The notes below the pieces were generated by a model. The model was not told the origin of the DNA. It was given only the letters and a program-made list of their open reading frames with translations, and made no database searches. 64,000 nucleotides of DNA from Methylobacterium sp. E-065 (GTDB lineage: Bacteria; Pseudomonadota; Alphaproteobacteria; Rhizobiales; Beijerinckiaceae). This document shows positions 27,242 to 39,752 of the stretch, one piece after another; the first letter of the stretch is position 1, and each line of letters starts with the position of its first letter. The translations under genes and the position numbers were made by a program. The stretch spans positions 43,534 to 107,533 of the forward strand of contig NZ_JAKSYD010000122.1 of assembly GCF_022829605.1 (NCBI RefSeq), in the 5' to 3' direction.

Positions 27242-28572
27242 ATGGCCCACAGCGCAGCCGCCGGAGCCCCATCCGGCGTCGCATCCGGAATCCCGCTCAT
27301 CGTGGCCGTCGAGGCGATGGCGAAGGCGTTGTTTGCCGCCTTCATCTTCTTCGCCTGCTTCGCGTTCTCGGACACGTCGCCCTACGACGCGGTGGCGATC
27401 CCGACGATCCTGCTCTGGCTCTGCCTCGGCGTGCGCCTGCACCGGGGCATGGTGCCGCTGCTCGCCCTGCTGCTGCTCTACCTCGCGGCGATCGTCTGCG
27501 CGCTGCTGCCGTACCTCAACGAGGAATTTCCGGTCACCTGGACGATCCAGCTGATCTATCTTGCGATCACCGCCATCTTCTTCGCCATGTTCTTCGCGGA
27601 TGACACCCACGCGCGGATGGAGCTGGCGCTCAAGGCCTACACGGCGAGCTGCGTGTTCTCGGCCGCGCTCGGCATCATCGGCTACCTGCAATGGCTCGGT
27701 ATCGAGGACCTGTTCTACAAGTACGACCGGGCGTCGGGCACCTTCCAGGACCCGAACGTGTTCGGCTCGTTCCTGACGCTCGGCGCCCTCTACCTGATGC
27801 ACGGCCTGCTCACCGGCTCGGCGCGCCGGCCTCTGGCCTCGCTCGCGGGCCTGCTGATCATCGTGGCCGGCATCTTCCTGTCGTTCTCGCGCGGCTCCTG
27901 GGGCGGGAGCGCCGTCGCGGTGCTGCTCATGGTCGGCTCGGTCTACGCGGGCAGCCGGTCGATCCGCCTGCGCCGCCGCATCGTGCTCCTCACCCTCGCC
28001 ACCCTCGTGCTCGGCACCGTGGCGGTGATCGCCCTGCTGTCGATCGATCACGTCCACAAGATGTTCGAGACCCGCGCAGCCCTGACCCAGGATTACGATC
28101 AGGGCGAGACCGGCCGGTTCGGCAACCAGATCCGGGGCCTCACCATGCTTCTGGAGCGCCCGTTCGGGATGGGGCCGATGCACTGGCGGCTGGTCTTCGG
28201 GCTGGAGCCGCACAATTCCTACATCGGCTCCTTCGCCAATGGCGGCTGGCTCGGGGGGGCGGTGTTCATCGGCCTCGTGCTGACGACGGGCTTCGTCGGG
28301 TTTCGCCTGCTGGTGCGGCCGTCGCCGTTCCGGGCGCATGCCCAGATCGTCTGGCCGGCGCTGCTGATGTTCTTCCTGCAGGCCTTCCAGATCGACATCG
28401 AGAAGTGGCGCCATGTCTATATGATGCTCGGGATGGTCTGGGCGCTCGAAGCGGCGCGGCTGCGCGTGGGTCGGTCGCATCGGGGTGTGCTTGAAACACG
28501 CTCCCGGGCGGGCCATCCCTCGTCCGGGGCCAGCGGATCGCCGGTCGGAGGTCCGCATCCGGAGACGGTCAC

Positions 28573-28576
<4 letters not shown>
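27242..28576 (+). CDS. O-antigen ligase / polysaccharide polymerase-like membrane protein
   Basis: 444-residue protein with about ten to eleven membrane helices and the Wzy_C/O-antigen-ligase domain in the second half. The region GSFLTLGALYL...FLSFSRGSWGGS and the periplasmic loop ending GLEPHNSYIGSFANGGWLGG carry the conserved Arg and His of the family. It is predicted to join glycans to lipid A or to polymerise them in the periplasm. The last 40 residues are soluble. It overlaps the next gene, a hybrid sensor kinase, by 4 bases (GTGA), an unusual pairing. Confidence 0.85.
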
Positions 28577-31908
<3,332 letters not shown>

Positions 31909-31941
31909 GTCTCCCGCTTGCGCGCCCGCCGGCGGCCGGCC

Positions 31942-33270
31942 TCAGGCCGACCGGGCCAGCGGCACCGCGAGGCCCGCTCCGCCGCTGCGCATCGGCCCGG
32001 AGCGGGCGAGGTCGTCCACCGCCATCAGGATGCCCGCCATGGCGTCGCGGCTGGCAAAGGCCGCCTTCAGCGCGCCGCCGCGCTGCCGGAAGGCCGGCTC
32101 GGTGAGCACCCGGGCCACCGCCTCCTGTAGGATGTCCGGGCTCGGCGTGTTGGTGGCGAGGTTGATCCCGGCGCCGGACCAGCCGACGCGGGCGTTCACC
32201 TCGGCCTTGTCCTCGGTGAGGCCGGCCGAGACGATCGGGACTCCGGTGGCGAGCGCCTGCGAGACGCTGCCGTAGCCGCCATTGGTCACGAGCACGCTCA
32301 CCCGCGGCAGCAGATCGCGGAACGGCAGGAAGCTGGAGACGCGCGTGTTGGCGGGGATCGGCCCGCGCAGGGCGGTGACGGGCCGCCCACCGGTGGTGGC
32401 CAGGACGAGGAGATCGTCCCGGTCGGCCAGGGCCGCGAGGGTCGGCTCGACCAGCTCGCCGAAATCCGCGTTGGCCAGCGTCCCCTGCGTCACCAGCACC
32501 ACGGGCTTGCCCGCTGCGTTCGCCGCCTCGAGCTCCGGCCACCAGTCCGGCGGGGGCGCCGGCGGGGTGGGCGGCTGAAGGAGTCCGATGAAGCGCAGGC
32601 CCGGGGGCAGCGCGCCGTAATCGTACTCGAAGCCCGGCACCGTCGGCTGGAGGAACAGGTCCGGGAGCACCACGATCGCGTGTGGCAGCGAGGCCGGCAG
32701 CGGCGGCAGGTCGAGCCTCGCGAGCTGCCCATCCGTGTAGGCGCGCACCGGGTTGGTGAAGGCCGCGTCCATGCCGGCCTTCAGGGCGGCGTAGCGGATG
32801 CGCTCGGCCCGGTCCCGGGCGGGAGGCAGCCCGAGCCCGACCGGAGCGTGGTCGGGCCGGTCCAGGAACAGGAAGCTGACATTGACGGTCACGATCGGCG
32901 GTCGCGGCGCCGGGTCGAGGAGCAGCGGCAGCACGCCGAGGAACATGCTGCCGGCCACGATCACGTCCGGCGCCTCTTCGGCGATCAGCCGGCGCAGCAC
33001 GGCCGCCTGATCCGGCATCGGATCGATGAAGCGCCGCTCGAACTCGCGCCGGTAGCGTTCGGGTCCCGCCGGCAGCTCGGTCTCCCGGAACGTGGCCGAG
33101 CCGTTGTCGGCATAGGCCGTGAAGCGCAGGCCCGCCGCCTCGATGGTTTCGCGAAACAGTGCGTCGGACAGCACGAGCACGTCGTCACCCCGCGCAGCCG
33201 CGACGCGTCCGACGGCGAGCAGCGGGTTGACGTGGCCGGTGAGCGGCGTCGCGGCGATCAGGATCTTCAT
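31942..33270 (-). CDS. GT1-family (UGT/MGT-like) glycosyltransferase
   Basis: 442-residue GT-B-fold transferase. The N-terminal domain starts MKILIAATPLTGHVNPLLAVG with the catalytic-site His, and the C-terminal nucleotide-sugar site reads LVTNGGYGSVSQALATGVPIVSAGLTEDKAEVNARV. It probably moves a sugar from UDP- or TDP-sugar to a small molecule, such as a macrolide, lipid or carotenoid. GAGGAGGCC precedes the ATG at 33270, which supports this start over one 28 codons upstream. It is convergent with the sensor kinase; no pathway genes lie beside it. Confidence 0.88.
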   Translation of the reverse strand: MKILIAATPLTGHVNPLLAVGRVAAARGDDVLVLSDALFRETIEAAGLRFTAYADNGSATFRETELPAGPERYRREFERRFIDPMPDQAAVLRRLIAEEAPDVIVAGSMFLGVLPLLLDPAPRPPIVTVNVSFLFLDRPDHAPVGLGLPPARDRAERIRYAALKAGMDAAFTNPVRAYTDGQLARLDLPPLPASLPHAIVVLPDLFLQPTVPGFEYDYGALPPGLRFIGLLQPPTPPAPPPDWWPELEAANAAGKPVVLVTQGTLANADFGELVEPTLAALADRDDLLVLATTGGRPVTALRGPIPANTRVSSFLPFRDLLPRVSVLVTNGGYGSVSQALATGVPIVSAGLTEDKAEVNARVGWSGAGINLATNTPSPDILQEAVARVLTEPAFRQRGGALKAAFASRDAMAGILMAVDDLARSGPMRSGGAGLAVPLARSA

Positions 33271-33565
33271 TACGGCCTCCTCGGGCGACGCCAGCGTCGT
33301 CGGCTTCGCCCCTGTCGAGGTTTCAGCGCCCGCTCCAGACAGCGCCTCGGACATGATCCAGCGCCGGTTTCAGAAGGAAAATCGCCCGCAAATCCATTTG
33401 GTTACAGCGGTGGCCGGGATTCGTGCGGCAGCGCACAAAACAGCGTCGGCGGCCTCGACGAACCGAGCTTCGGTCCGACCGCGCCCGCGGAGCGGGTGCA
33501 GCTTGGAAAAGGGCGTTGATGCCGTGCTGGAGCCCGCCGCCGCTGGCCGCGCGAACGCGTGGCGT

Positions 33566-34198
33566 TCACTCCACCACGATCACCCGGTTCGGCAACTCGT
33601 CCGGATCGTCGGGCCCGGCGGGCAGATGCTCCGCCAGGCGGCTGCCGATGGCCTCGATCGCCGCCGTCAACCCGGCTTCGATTTCACCCCGCCCGAGGGC
33701 CGTGATGAGATCGGCCAGGATGCCGTCCCAGGCGGCGGGCGAGACTTCACGCAGCACGCCGAGGTCGGTGACGATCTCCGCGTGCCGCTCGGCCAGCGAC
33801 AGGTAGAGCAGCACGCCGGTGCGGGATCGGGTCAGGCTCAGGCCCCGGGACCAGAAGGCCCGTTGCGCTGCCTCCCGGGCGCGGGCGCTGCGCAGGCGAC
33901 GCGGCACGAGGGCGAGACGCAGCCGCTCGCTCTGGCTCGCCAGGAGAATCACGGCCACGAGGGCGGCCTGCGCCAACACGATGGCGGCCGCGCCCCAGGC
34001 CGTCAGTGCGATCAGCGGCCAGGGCAGAACCAAAGCCGCCACCAGCGTCGCCAAGAGGACGAGCGAGCGGTAGGCACCCGCCCGCGCGCTCACCATCACG
34101 ACGATCTCGCCGGACGTGCCGGCCTCGGCCCGCGCCACGGCCCGGGCGAGGCGGGCGCGCGCCTCCGGCGTCAGCGCCTCAGCGAGGCTACCAGCCAT
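33566..34198 (-). CDS. TPM-domain membrane protein (second of pair)
   Basis: 210-residue protein with a TPM domain (TLP18.3/Psb32/MOLO-1 fold), split by a hydrophobic hairpin at about residues 45-85. The end of the domain shows SLAERHAEIVTDLGV and the last strand NRVIVVE. It overlaps the preceding TPM gene by 11 bases and forms an operon with it and lemA. This trio is widespread; the function is unsettled, with roles proposed in envelope stress. Confidence 0.85.
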   Translation of the reverse strand: MAGSLAEALTPEARARLARAVARAEAGTSGEIVVMVSARAGAYRSLVLLATLVAALVLPWPLIALTAWGAAAIVLAQAALVAVILLASQSERLRLALVPRRLRSARAREAAQRAFWSRGLSLTRSRTGVLLYLSLAERHAEIVTDLGVLREVSPAAWDGILADLITALGRGEIEAGLTAAIEAIGSRLAEHLPAGPDDPDELPNRVIVVE

Positions 34199-34985
34199 CG
34201 GACGCCCCTCCGCCACCGGACGAGCCGCCCCCACCGGAGAAGCCGCCGTCGAACCCGCCCGAAGACCCCCCATCCGAGAAGCCGCCGCCCCAGCCGCCCG
34301 AGCCGGGGCCGGGCAGGATCACGATGCCGCCGCCGCGTCCCGCCCGGTTGCCGAGCCGGACCATGCGCCACGCGACCGTCACCACGATCAGGAGCAGGAT
34401 CACGAAGATCGCCACCTGAACGGGATCGGCCGCCTCGTCCTTCGCCTCCGGGGCGCGCTGCCATTCCTGTGCGTCCCGCGCCAGGATTGCCAGGATCCCG
34501 TCCACGCCCGCATCGAGACCGTTATACCAGTCGCCGGTCTTGAAGCGGGGCGTGATCGCGCTGGCCGTGATGGTGCGGGACTGGGCGTCGGTCAGCGCGC
34601 CTTCGAGCCCGTAGCCGACTTCGATGCGGACCTTGCGCTCCTGCGGCGCCACCAGGAGGAGGACACCGTTGTTCGTCTTGGCCTGCCCGAGCTTCCAGGC
34701 CCGGAACAGGCGGTTGGCGTAATCCTCGATGGTCGTGCCCTGGAGGTTCGGCACGGTCGCGACCACGACCTGATCCGAGGTCTTGTCCTCGTGCGCCTTC
34801 AGCTTGGCTTCGAGCGCGTGGCGCTGGTCCGGCGTGAGGAGGCCCGCCGCGTCGACGACGCGACCGGTGAGCGTCGGGAAGGTCAGCTCGGCGGCGAGCG
34901 CCCGGACCGCGTAGAACGCCAGGCAGGCCGCGATGACGGCGAGCGCTAGGGCGAGCCGCACCCGTACCGGGATGTTTCGGCTCAC
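34188..34985 (-). CDS. TPM-domain membrane protein with glycine-rich tail (YgcG-like)
   Basis: 265-residue protein. A signal or anchor helix at 10-30 is followed by a periplasmic TPM domain (about 38-165) with NNGVLLLVAPQERKVRIEVGYGLEG, then a second membrane helix near 190-208. A tail follows of Gly, Ser and Asp repeats (GGGFSDGGSSGGFDGG). Architecture is that of YgcG. It lies 9 bases after lemA on the same strand, and its end overlaps the next TPM gene. Confidence 0.9.
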   Translation of the reverse strand: MSRNIPVRVRLALALAVIAACLAFYAVRALAAELTFPTLTGRVVDAAGLLTPDQRHALEAKLKAHEDKTSDQVVVATVPNLQGTTIEDYANRLFRAWKLGQAKTNNGVLLLVAPQERKVRIEVGYGLEGALTDAQSRTITASAITPRFKTGDWYNGLDAGVDGILAILARDAQEWQRAPEAKDEAADPVQVAIFVILLLIVVTVAWRMVRLGNRAGRGGGIVILPGPGSGGWGGGFSDGGSSGGFDGGFSGGGGSSGGGGASDGW

Positions 34986-34994
34986 GGACGGTTC

Positions 34995-35627
34995 CTAGAA
35001 CTTCACGTTCGGCGGCCGGTCAGCGTTCGGCGTCGCCGTGAAGGTCTCCATGGGCTTGGCGTCGGGATAAAGGAACGCCGCGATCCAGCGGCCCGGAATC
35101 GTGCGCACCTCGGTGTTGTAGGCCTGGACGGCGGTGATGTAGTCGCGCCGGGCCACCGCGATGCGGTTCTCGGTGCCCTCAAGCTGCGATTGCAGGGCCA
35201 GGAAGTTCTGGTTCGATTTCAGATCGGGGTATTTCTCCACCGTCACGAGCAGCCGTCCGAGCGCGCCGGAGAGCTGGTTCTGCGCGTCCTGGTACTCCTT
35301 GAACTTCTGCGGGTCGCTGACCGTAGAGGCATCGACTTTCACGCTCGACGCCTTGGCGCGCGCCTCGGTGACGCCGATCAGCACGTCCTTCTCCTGCTGG
35401 GCGTAGCCCTTCACGGTCTCGACGAGGTTGGGGATCAGGTCGGCCCGGCGCTGGTACTGGTTCTGCACCTCGCTCCAGGAGGACTTCGCCTGCTCCTGCA
35501 GGGTCGGCACCCGGTTGATCGCCCCGCAGCCGGACAGGCCGATGGCCACGAGGGCGATCGAGAGCAAGCCAATGAGGCGCGCCGCGGAGGGCTGGCGCGG
35601 GGCGCCGGCCGTCAGGGTCATCATCAT
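34995..35627 (-). CDS. LemA family lipoprotein
   Basis: 210-residue LemA protein: a lipoprotein signal with lipobox LSGC (Cys34), then a long helical bundle with YQRRADLIPNLVETVKGYAQQEKDVL and RDYITAVQAYNTEVRTIPG, the family hallmarks. Three Met codons stand in tandem at 35627, 35624 and 35621; the first lies closest to the ribosome site GGGGAACGG. It starts the lemA-TPM-TPM operon. Role unknown, likely at the envelope. Confidence 0.92.
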   Translation of the reverse strand: MMMTLTAGAPRQPSAARLIGLLSIALVAIGLSGCGAINRVPTLQEQAKSSWSEVQNQYQRRADLIPNLVETVKGYAQQEKDVLIGVTEARAKASSVKVDASTVSDPQKFKEYQDAQNQLSGALGRLLVTVEKYPDLKSNQNFLALQSQLEGTENRIAVARRDYITAVQAYNTEVRTIPGRWIAAFLYPDAKPMETFTATPNADRPPNVKF

Positions 35628-35920
35628 TCCGTTCCCCGTCCACCGGGTGAGTCCCAGCCCGTTGATCACAAGACCGACAGATACCGATTCGATCCATCAA
35701 GGTAAGCCCCACCCCCTGCTCAAGCATGGGGAGGATTTGTCGATCGACCCGACGGTGTGCGGCCCCACGTTCGGAACGTCGCCGCCGGATCCGGATCGCG
35801 TTGCAACCGGAACAACTCTCGGTCCTTGTGCTGCAGGCGCAGGTACGCGTGCCGGAGCGGCGTCGCTTGAGACGTCCCCTGGGCCGGTCAGCGCTCGAAG
35901 GGGTGCCGCGGAGGTCAGAG

Positions 35921-36295
35921 ATGGATGCAGGGCTCGCCGATCACGTCAGGGCCGCCAGCGCGGTCGCACGGCGCCATGCGCTCGCCTTCCGGGCGCCCTC
36001 CGGCAAGGACGCGCTGCCCTGGTCGGTCATCGAGGCCTACGATGCCCGGGTGCGCGGCCATGTCGAGCGCGATCCGCGGCTTGAGGACGAGCGCGACCGG
36101 GTGCTGATCGCCGCCGTGAAGCTCGCCGAGACGCCGGTCGAGGAGGGCGAGGACACCATCGCGGCGGCCCGCGCGCATCTCATCGGCGCGATCGATTACC
36201 TCGAGCAGGCGGTGATGCGCTTCGGCCGCGTCAACCGGCAGGGGGCGAAGCTCGGCTACGGCAGCTACGGACAGCCGGTCGGCTCGCCGGACTGA
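35921..36295 (+). CDS. hypothetical protein
   Basis: 124-residue soluble, mostly helical protein with no domain I recognise. The middle (RDPRLEDERDRVLIAAVKLAETPVEEGEDTIAAARAHLIGAIDYLEQAVMRF) would form two amphipathic helices. It is acidic, has no cysteine, and ends in a Gly-rich tail. The ATG at 35921 follows GGAGGTCAGAG, a good ribosome site. It lies 15 bases before the LysR gene and may share its transcript. The 293 bases upstream hold no other gene. Confidence 0.6.
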   Translation: MDAGLADHVRAASAVARRHALAFRAPSGKDALPWSVIEAYDARVRGHVERDPRLEDERDRVLIAAVKLAETPVEEGEDTIAAARAHLIGAIDYLEQAVMRFGRVNRQGAKLGYGSYGQPVGSPD

Positions 36296-36310
36296 TCCGG
36301 GGCAGACCGG

Positions 36311-37258
36311 ATGTCCGCAGGCCCGCCCATCGCGGCGACCCTGAGCCGCCTCGACCTGAAGACGCTGCGCCTGTTCGCGGCGATCTGTGCGGAGGGCACG
36401 CTCAACGGTGCGGCGCGGCGGGCCGCCATCGCCCCGTCGGCCGTGAGCAAGAGGCTCGCCGAACTGGAGCACGCGCTGGGCTGCACGCTGCTCGTCCGGG
36501 AGCCCCGCGGCATGCGCCTGACCCCGGCAGGGGAAACGCTGCTGCACCACACCCGGCGCATGCTGGCCAGCGCCGAGCAGATCGCCCTGGAACTCGCCGA
36601 GCATGCGAGCGGCGTGCGCGGTTTCGTGCGGGTGCTCGCCAACCTCTCGGCCATCGTGGAATTCCTGCCGGAGGATCTTCAGGCGTTCCTGGCCTTGCAG
36701 GACGGGATTCGGGTCGATCTGGAGGAGCGCCCGAGCGGCGGCGTCGTGGCCGGCGTCGAGGAGGGGCTCGCCGATCTCGGCATCTGCGCGGGCGGCAGCG
36801 ATATGCGGACGCTCACCGCCTATCCCTACCGCGCCGACCGGCTCGTCCTGGTCGTGCCGGAGGGCCATCCCCTGAGCGATCGCACCGCCATCGCACTGGC
36901 CGAGACCCTCGACTACGACCATGTCGGGCTCCACGTGGAAAGCTCGATCTACGCGGCCCTGCGGGACGAGGCCCGGCGCCTGGGCCGGCCGCTGCGCCTG
37001 CGCATGCACGTGCCGAGCTTCGACGCGATCTGCCGGATGGCGCAGGTCGGGATGGGGCTCGGGACCATCCCGGAGCATGTCCACGCCCTGCTCGGACCGC
37101 CGATGCGGCTCGTCGCGGTGCCGCTCACCGACCCCTGGGCGCAGCGCAAGCTGAGCCTCGTCGTCCGCCCCGGATTCCTGCCCCCGGCCGCCGCGCTGCT
37201 GCTCGATCACCTCCGCGCCGCCGGGGGCCTGCGTTCTCCCTCTGAGAACGCAGGGTGA
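36311..37258 (+). CDS. LysR family transcriptional regulator
   Basis: 315-residue LysR regulator. The winged helix-turn-helix lies at about 16-75 (GTLNGAARRAAIAPSAVSKRLAELEHALGCTLLVRE), and the periplasmic-binding-like effector domain follows from about 95. It lies upstream of, and on the same strand as, the CoA-transferase, lyase and MFS genes, an arrangement in which LysR often activates the next catabolic operon. Inducer not known, probably the acid imported by the MFS protein. The 68-base gap after it contains AT-rich sequence fit for a promoter. Confidence 0.92.
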   Translation: MSAGPPIAATLSRLDLKTLRLFAAICAEGTLNGAARRAAIAPSAVSKRLAELEHALGCTLLVREPRGMRLTPAGETLLHHTRRMLASAEQIALELAEHASGVRGFVRVLANLSAIVEFLPEDLQAFLALQDGIRVDLEERPSGGVVAGVEEGLADLGICAGGSDMRTLTAYPYRADRLVLVVPEGHPLSDRTAIALAETLDYDHVGLHVESSIYAALRDEARRLGRPLRLRMHVPSFDAICRMAQVGMGLGTIPEHVHALLGPPMRLVAVPLTDPWAQRKLSLVVRPGFLPPAAALLLDHLRAAGGLRSPSENAG

Positions 37259-37326
37259 TGGATGGTGTTTGGACATCCGCCCTGCGACGGCCCTATTCAA
37301 TCCGTTAACAAAATATGGAGGAGAGA

Positions 37327-38520
37327 ATGTCCGGCCCGCTCAGCGGTATCCGTGTTCTTGAGCTCGGCCAGCTGATCGCCGCGCCGTTCGCAACGCGGCT
37401 GATGGCCGAGTTCGGCGCCGACGTGATCAAGGTCGAGGCCCCCGGCGAGGGCGACCCGCTGCGCAAATGGCGCAAGATGCACGAGGGCACCTCGCTCTGG
37501 TGGTACCTGCAGTCGCGCAACAAGAAATCGATCGCCGTCAATCTGAAGTCGCCTGAGGGGCTCGACATCGTCAAGCAGCTCGCCACGAGCGCCGACGTGG
37601 TGGTGGAGAACTTCCGCCCCGGCGGCCTGGAAAAGCTCGGGCTCGGCTGGGACGTGCTCTCGGCCCTGAACCCCAACCTCGTGATGGTGCGGATCTCGGG
37701 CTACGGCCAGACCGGCCCGTACCGCGACCGGCCCGGTTTCGGCGCCATCGGCGAATCGATGGGCGGCATCCGCTTCACCACCGGCAGTCCGGAGGCGCCC
37801 CCGGCCCGGGTCGGTGTCAGCATCGGCGACACCCTGGCCTCGCTGCACGGCGTCATCGGCGCGCTGATGGCGCTCCTGCGGGTGAAGACCGGCCAGGGCG
37901 CCGGACAGGTCATCGACGTCTCGCTGGTCGAGAGCGTGTTCAACGTGATGGAGAGTCTCGTCCCCGAATACGATCTCCTGGGCGAGGTCCGCACCCGCAC
38001 CGGCGGCGCGCTGCCGGGCATCACCCCGTCGAACACCTACCCGACCCGGGATGGCGGCTACGTCGTCATCGCCGGCAACAGCGACCCGATCTTCCGCCGC
38101 CTGATGGCGGTGATCGGCCGGCCCGACCTCGCCGAGGATCCGGCGCTGCGCAACAACGACGGCCGCTCGAAGCAATCCGCGATGCTGGATGGCCTGATCG
38201 CGGACTGGTCGAAGTCCAAGAGCGTCGAGGAGGCGCTGGCCGCCCTCGATGCCGCCGACGTGCCGGCCGGCCGGATCTACTCGGTGGCCGACATCGTGGC
38301 CGATCCGCACTATCAGGCCCGCGACATGATCCTCCAGGCGGAGCTGCCCGGCGGGACCCAGGTCAAGATGCCCGGGATCGTGCCGAAGCTGTCCGAGACC
38401 CCCGGTGAAGTCCGCTGGCAGGGCCCGGCGCTCGGTGCCCACACGGATGCGGTGCTGGCCGAACTCGGCCTCGACCCGGAGCGCATCGCGGCCCTGCGCG
38501 CGAAGGGAGCGGTGGCATGA
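37327..38520 (+). CDS. CaiB/BaiF family CoA-transferase
   Basis: 397-residue family III CoA-transferase. The start SGPLSGIRVLELGQLIAAPFATRLMAEFGADVIKVE is typical, and the catalytic Asp follows in the ESVFNVMESLVPEYD to NTYPTRDGG region. Members move CoA between carboxylic acids through an aspartyl thioester. GGAGGAGAG is placed 7 bases before the ATG at 37327, which decides the start against an ATG 12 bases upstream. Its stop overlaps the lyase gene by 4 bases, so CoA activation and C-C cleavage appear coupled. Donor and acceptor acids not visible. Confidence 0.92.
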   Translation: MSGPLSGIRVLELGQLIAAPFATRLMAEFGADVIKVEAPGEGDPLRKWRKMHEGTSLWWYLQSRNKKSIAVNLKSPEGLDIVKQLATSADVVVENFRPGGLEKLGLGWDVLSALNPNLVMVRISGYGQTGPYRDRPGFGAIGESMGGIRFTTGSPEAPPARVGVSIGDTLASLHGVIGALMALLRVKTGQGAGQVIDVSLVESVFNVMESLVPEYDLLGEVRTRTGGALPGITPSNTYPTRDGGYVVIAGNSDPIFRRLMAVIGRPDLAEDPALRNNDGRSKQSAMLDGLIADWSKSKSVEEALAALDAADVPAGRIYSVADIVADPHYQARDMILQAELPGGTQVKMPGIVPKLSETPGEVRWQGPALGAHTDAVLAELGLDPERIAALRAKGAVA

Positions 38521-39443
38521 GCAACGATAGGATGATCGTCCAGGAGGTCGCCACCCGCGACGGCTTCCAGATCGAGCCCGTCTTCGTGGCGACCGATGAG
38601 AAGATCCGTCTGATCGATGCCCTGGCGGATGCGGGCTTCAGCCGGATCGAAGTCTCGTCCTTCGTCTCGCCCAAGGCCGTGCCGGCGCTCGCCGACGCGG
38701 CGGAGGTTTTTTCGGGGATTCGGCGCCGGCCGGAGACTGTCTACGTCGCCCTGGTGCCGAACCCGAAGGGTGCCGAGCGGGCGCTCGCCGCCAGGGTCGA
38801 TGAGATCAACCTCGTCGCCTCGGTGAGCGAGACCCACAACCGCGCCAACATGGGCATGAGCCCGGCCGACTCGATCGCCGGCTTCGCGCGGATCATGGAT
38901 GCGGTGCAGGGCGCACCGGTCGGCACCAACGCCACGGTGGCGACGGCCTTCGGCTGCCCGTTCGAGGGCGACCAGCCGGTCGACAAGGTCGTCGCGCAGG
39001 TGGAGCGCTACCTGTCGCTCGGCGTCGACGGGGTGACGCTCGCCGACACCACCGGCATGGCCAACCCCCGGCAGGTGGCGCGTCTCGTCGCCCAGGTGCT
39101 GCCGCTGGTCGGACCGGGACGCCTGACGCTCCACTTCCACAACACCCGCGGCCTCGGGCTGGCCAACGTGCTGGCGGCCTACGACACGGGCGCCCGGCGG
39201 TTCGATGCGGCGCTCGGGGGGCTGGGCGGCTGCCCGTTCGCGCCCGGCGCCACCGGCAACATCTGCACCGAGGATCTCGTCAGCATGGCGCACGAGATGG
39301 GCGTGCCGACCGGCCTCGACCTCCCGGCGCTGATCGGCCTGTCACGGGACCTGCCCCGCCTCGTCGGCCACGACGTGCCCGGCCAAGTCGCCAAGGCCGG
39401 CCGGCCCGGCGACCTGCATCCGGCGCCGGCCAGGGCGGCATGA
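38517..39443 (+). CDS. hydroxymethylglutaryl-CoA lyase family enzyme
   Basis: 308-residue TIM-barrel lyase. N-terminal VQEVATRDGFQIEP holds the catalytic Arg-Asp pair, HFHNTRGLGLANVLAA the metal-binding His pair, and GGLGGCPFAPGATGNICTEDLV the mobile Cys loop. Such enzymes split a 3-hydroxy-3-methylacyl-CoA into acetyl-CoA and an oxo acid: HMG-CoA to acetoacetate, or related citramalyl-type substrates. Translation is coupled to the CoA-transferase (ATGA overlap). The substrate is probably made by that transferase, not by leucine breakdown. Confidence 0.9.
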   Translation: MSNDRMIVQEVATRDGFQIEPVFVATDEKIRLIDALADAGFSRIEVSSFVSPKAVPALADAAEVFSGIRRRPETVYVALVPNPKGAERALAARVDEINLVASVSETHNRANMGMSPADSIAGFARIMDAVQGAPVGTNATVATAFGCPFEGDQPVDKVVAQVERYLSLGVDGVTLADTTGMANPRQVARLVAQVLPLVGPGRLTLHFHNTRGLGLANVLAAYDTGARRFDAALGGLGGCPFAPGATGNICTEDLVSMAHEMGVPTGLDLPALIGLSRDLPRLVGHDVPGQVAKAGRPGDLHPAPARAA

Positions 39444-39479
39444 ATTGGAGAGCGACATCTCTGACGGACGCGACGGGCC

Positions 39480-39617
39480 CCCTCTCCCGTGCGGGAGAGG
39501 GTTGGGGTGAGGGACGAGAACTCTCCGGATGCGGCACGCCGTCGACGCGCCGGCAGGGGGCGCCTCGTCCGGAAATACCTGATCCCTCACCCTGTCCCTC
39601 TCCCGCACGCGACAGGG
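39480..39617. repeat. REP-like inverted repeat pair (copy D)
   Basis: Left block 39480-39514 (CCCTCTCCCGTGCGGGAGAGG then GTTGGGGTGAGGGA) and right block 39583-39617 are imperfect inverted copies of each other, the common alphaproteobacterial form with a GGTGAGGG tail. It fills most of the 309-base gap between the lyase gene and the MFS gene and splits what would otherwise look like one operon. Confidence 0.8.
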
Positions 39618-39752
39618 GACCTGCGCCCGGTCCGGCGAAGACGGCATCACCGGTGTGGGTCGTGAACCTGCCTACTCAAGCCTGATTTCGCGAAAAGCCG
39701 TCCATCCGAAGGCGGCACCGCTCCCCCAAATCCCAAAAAAACGGAGGAAACC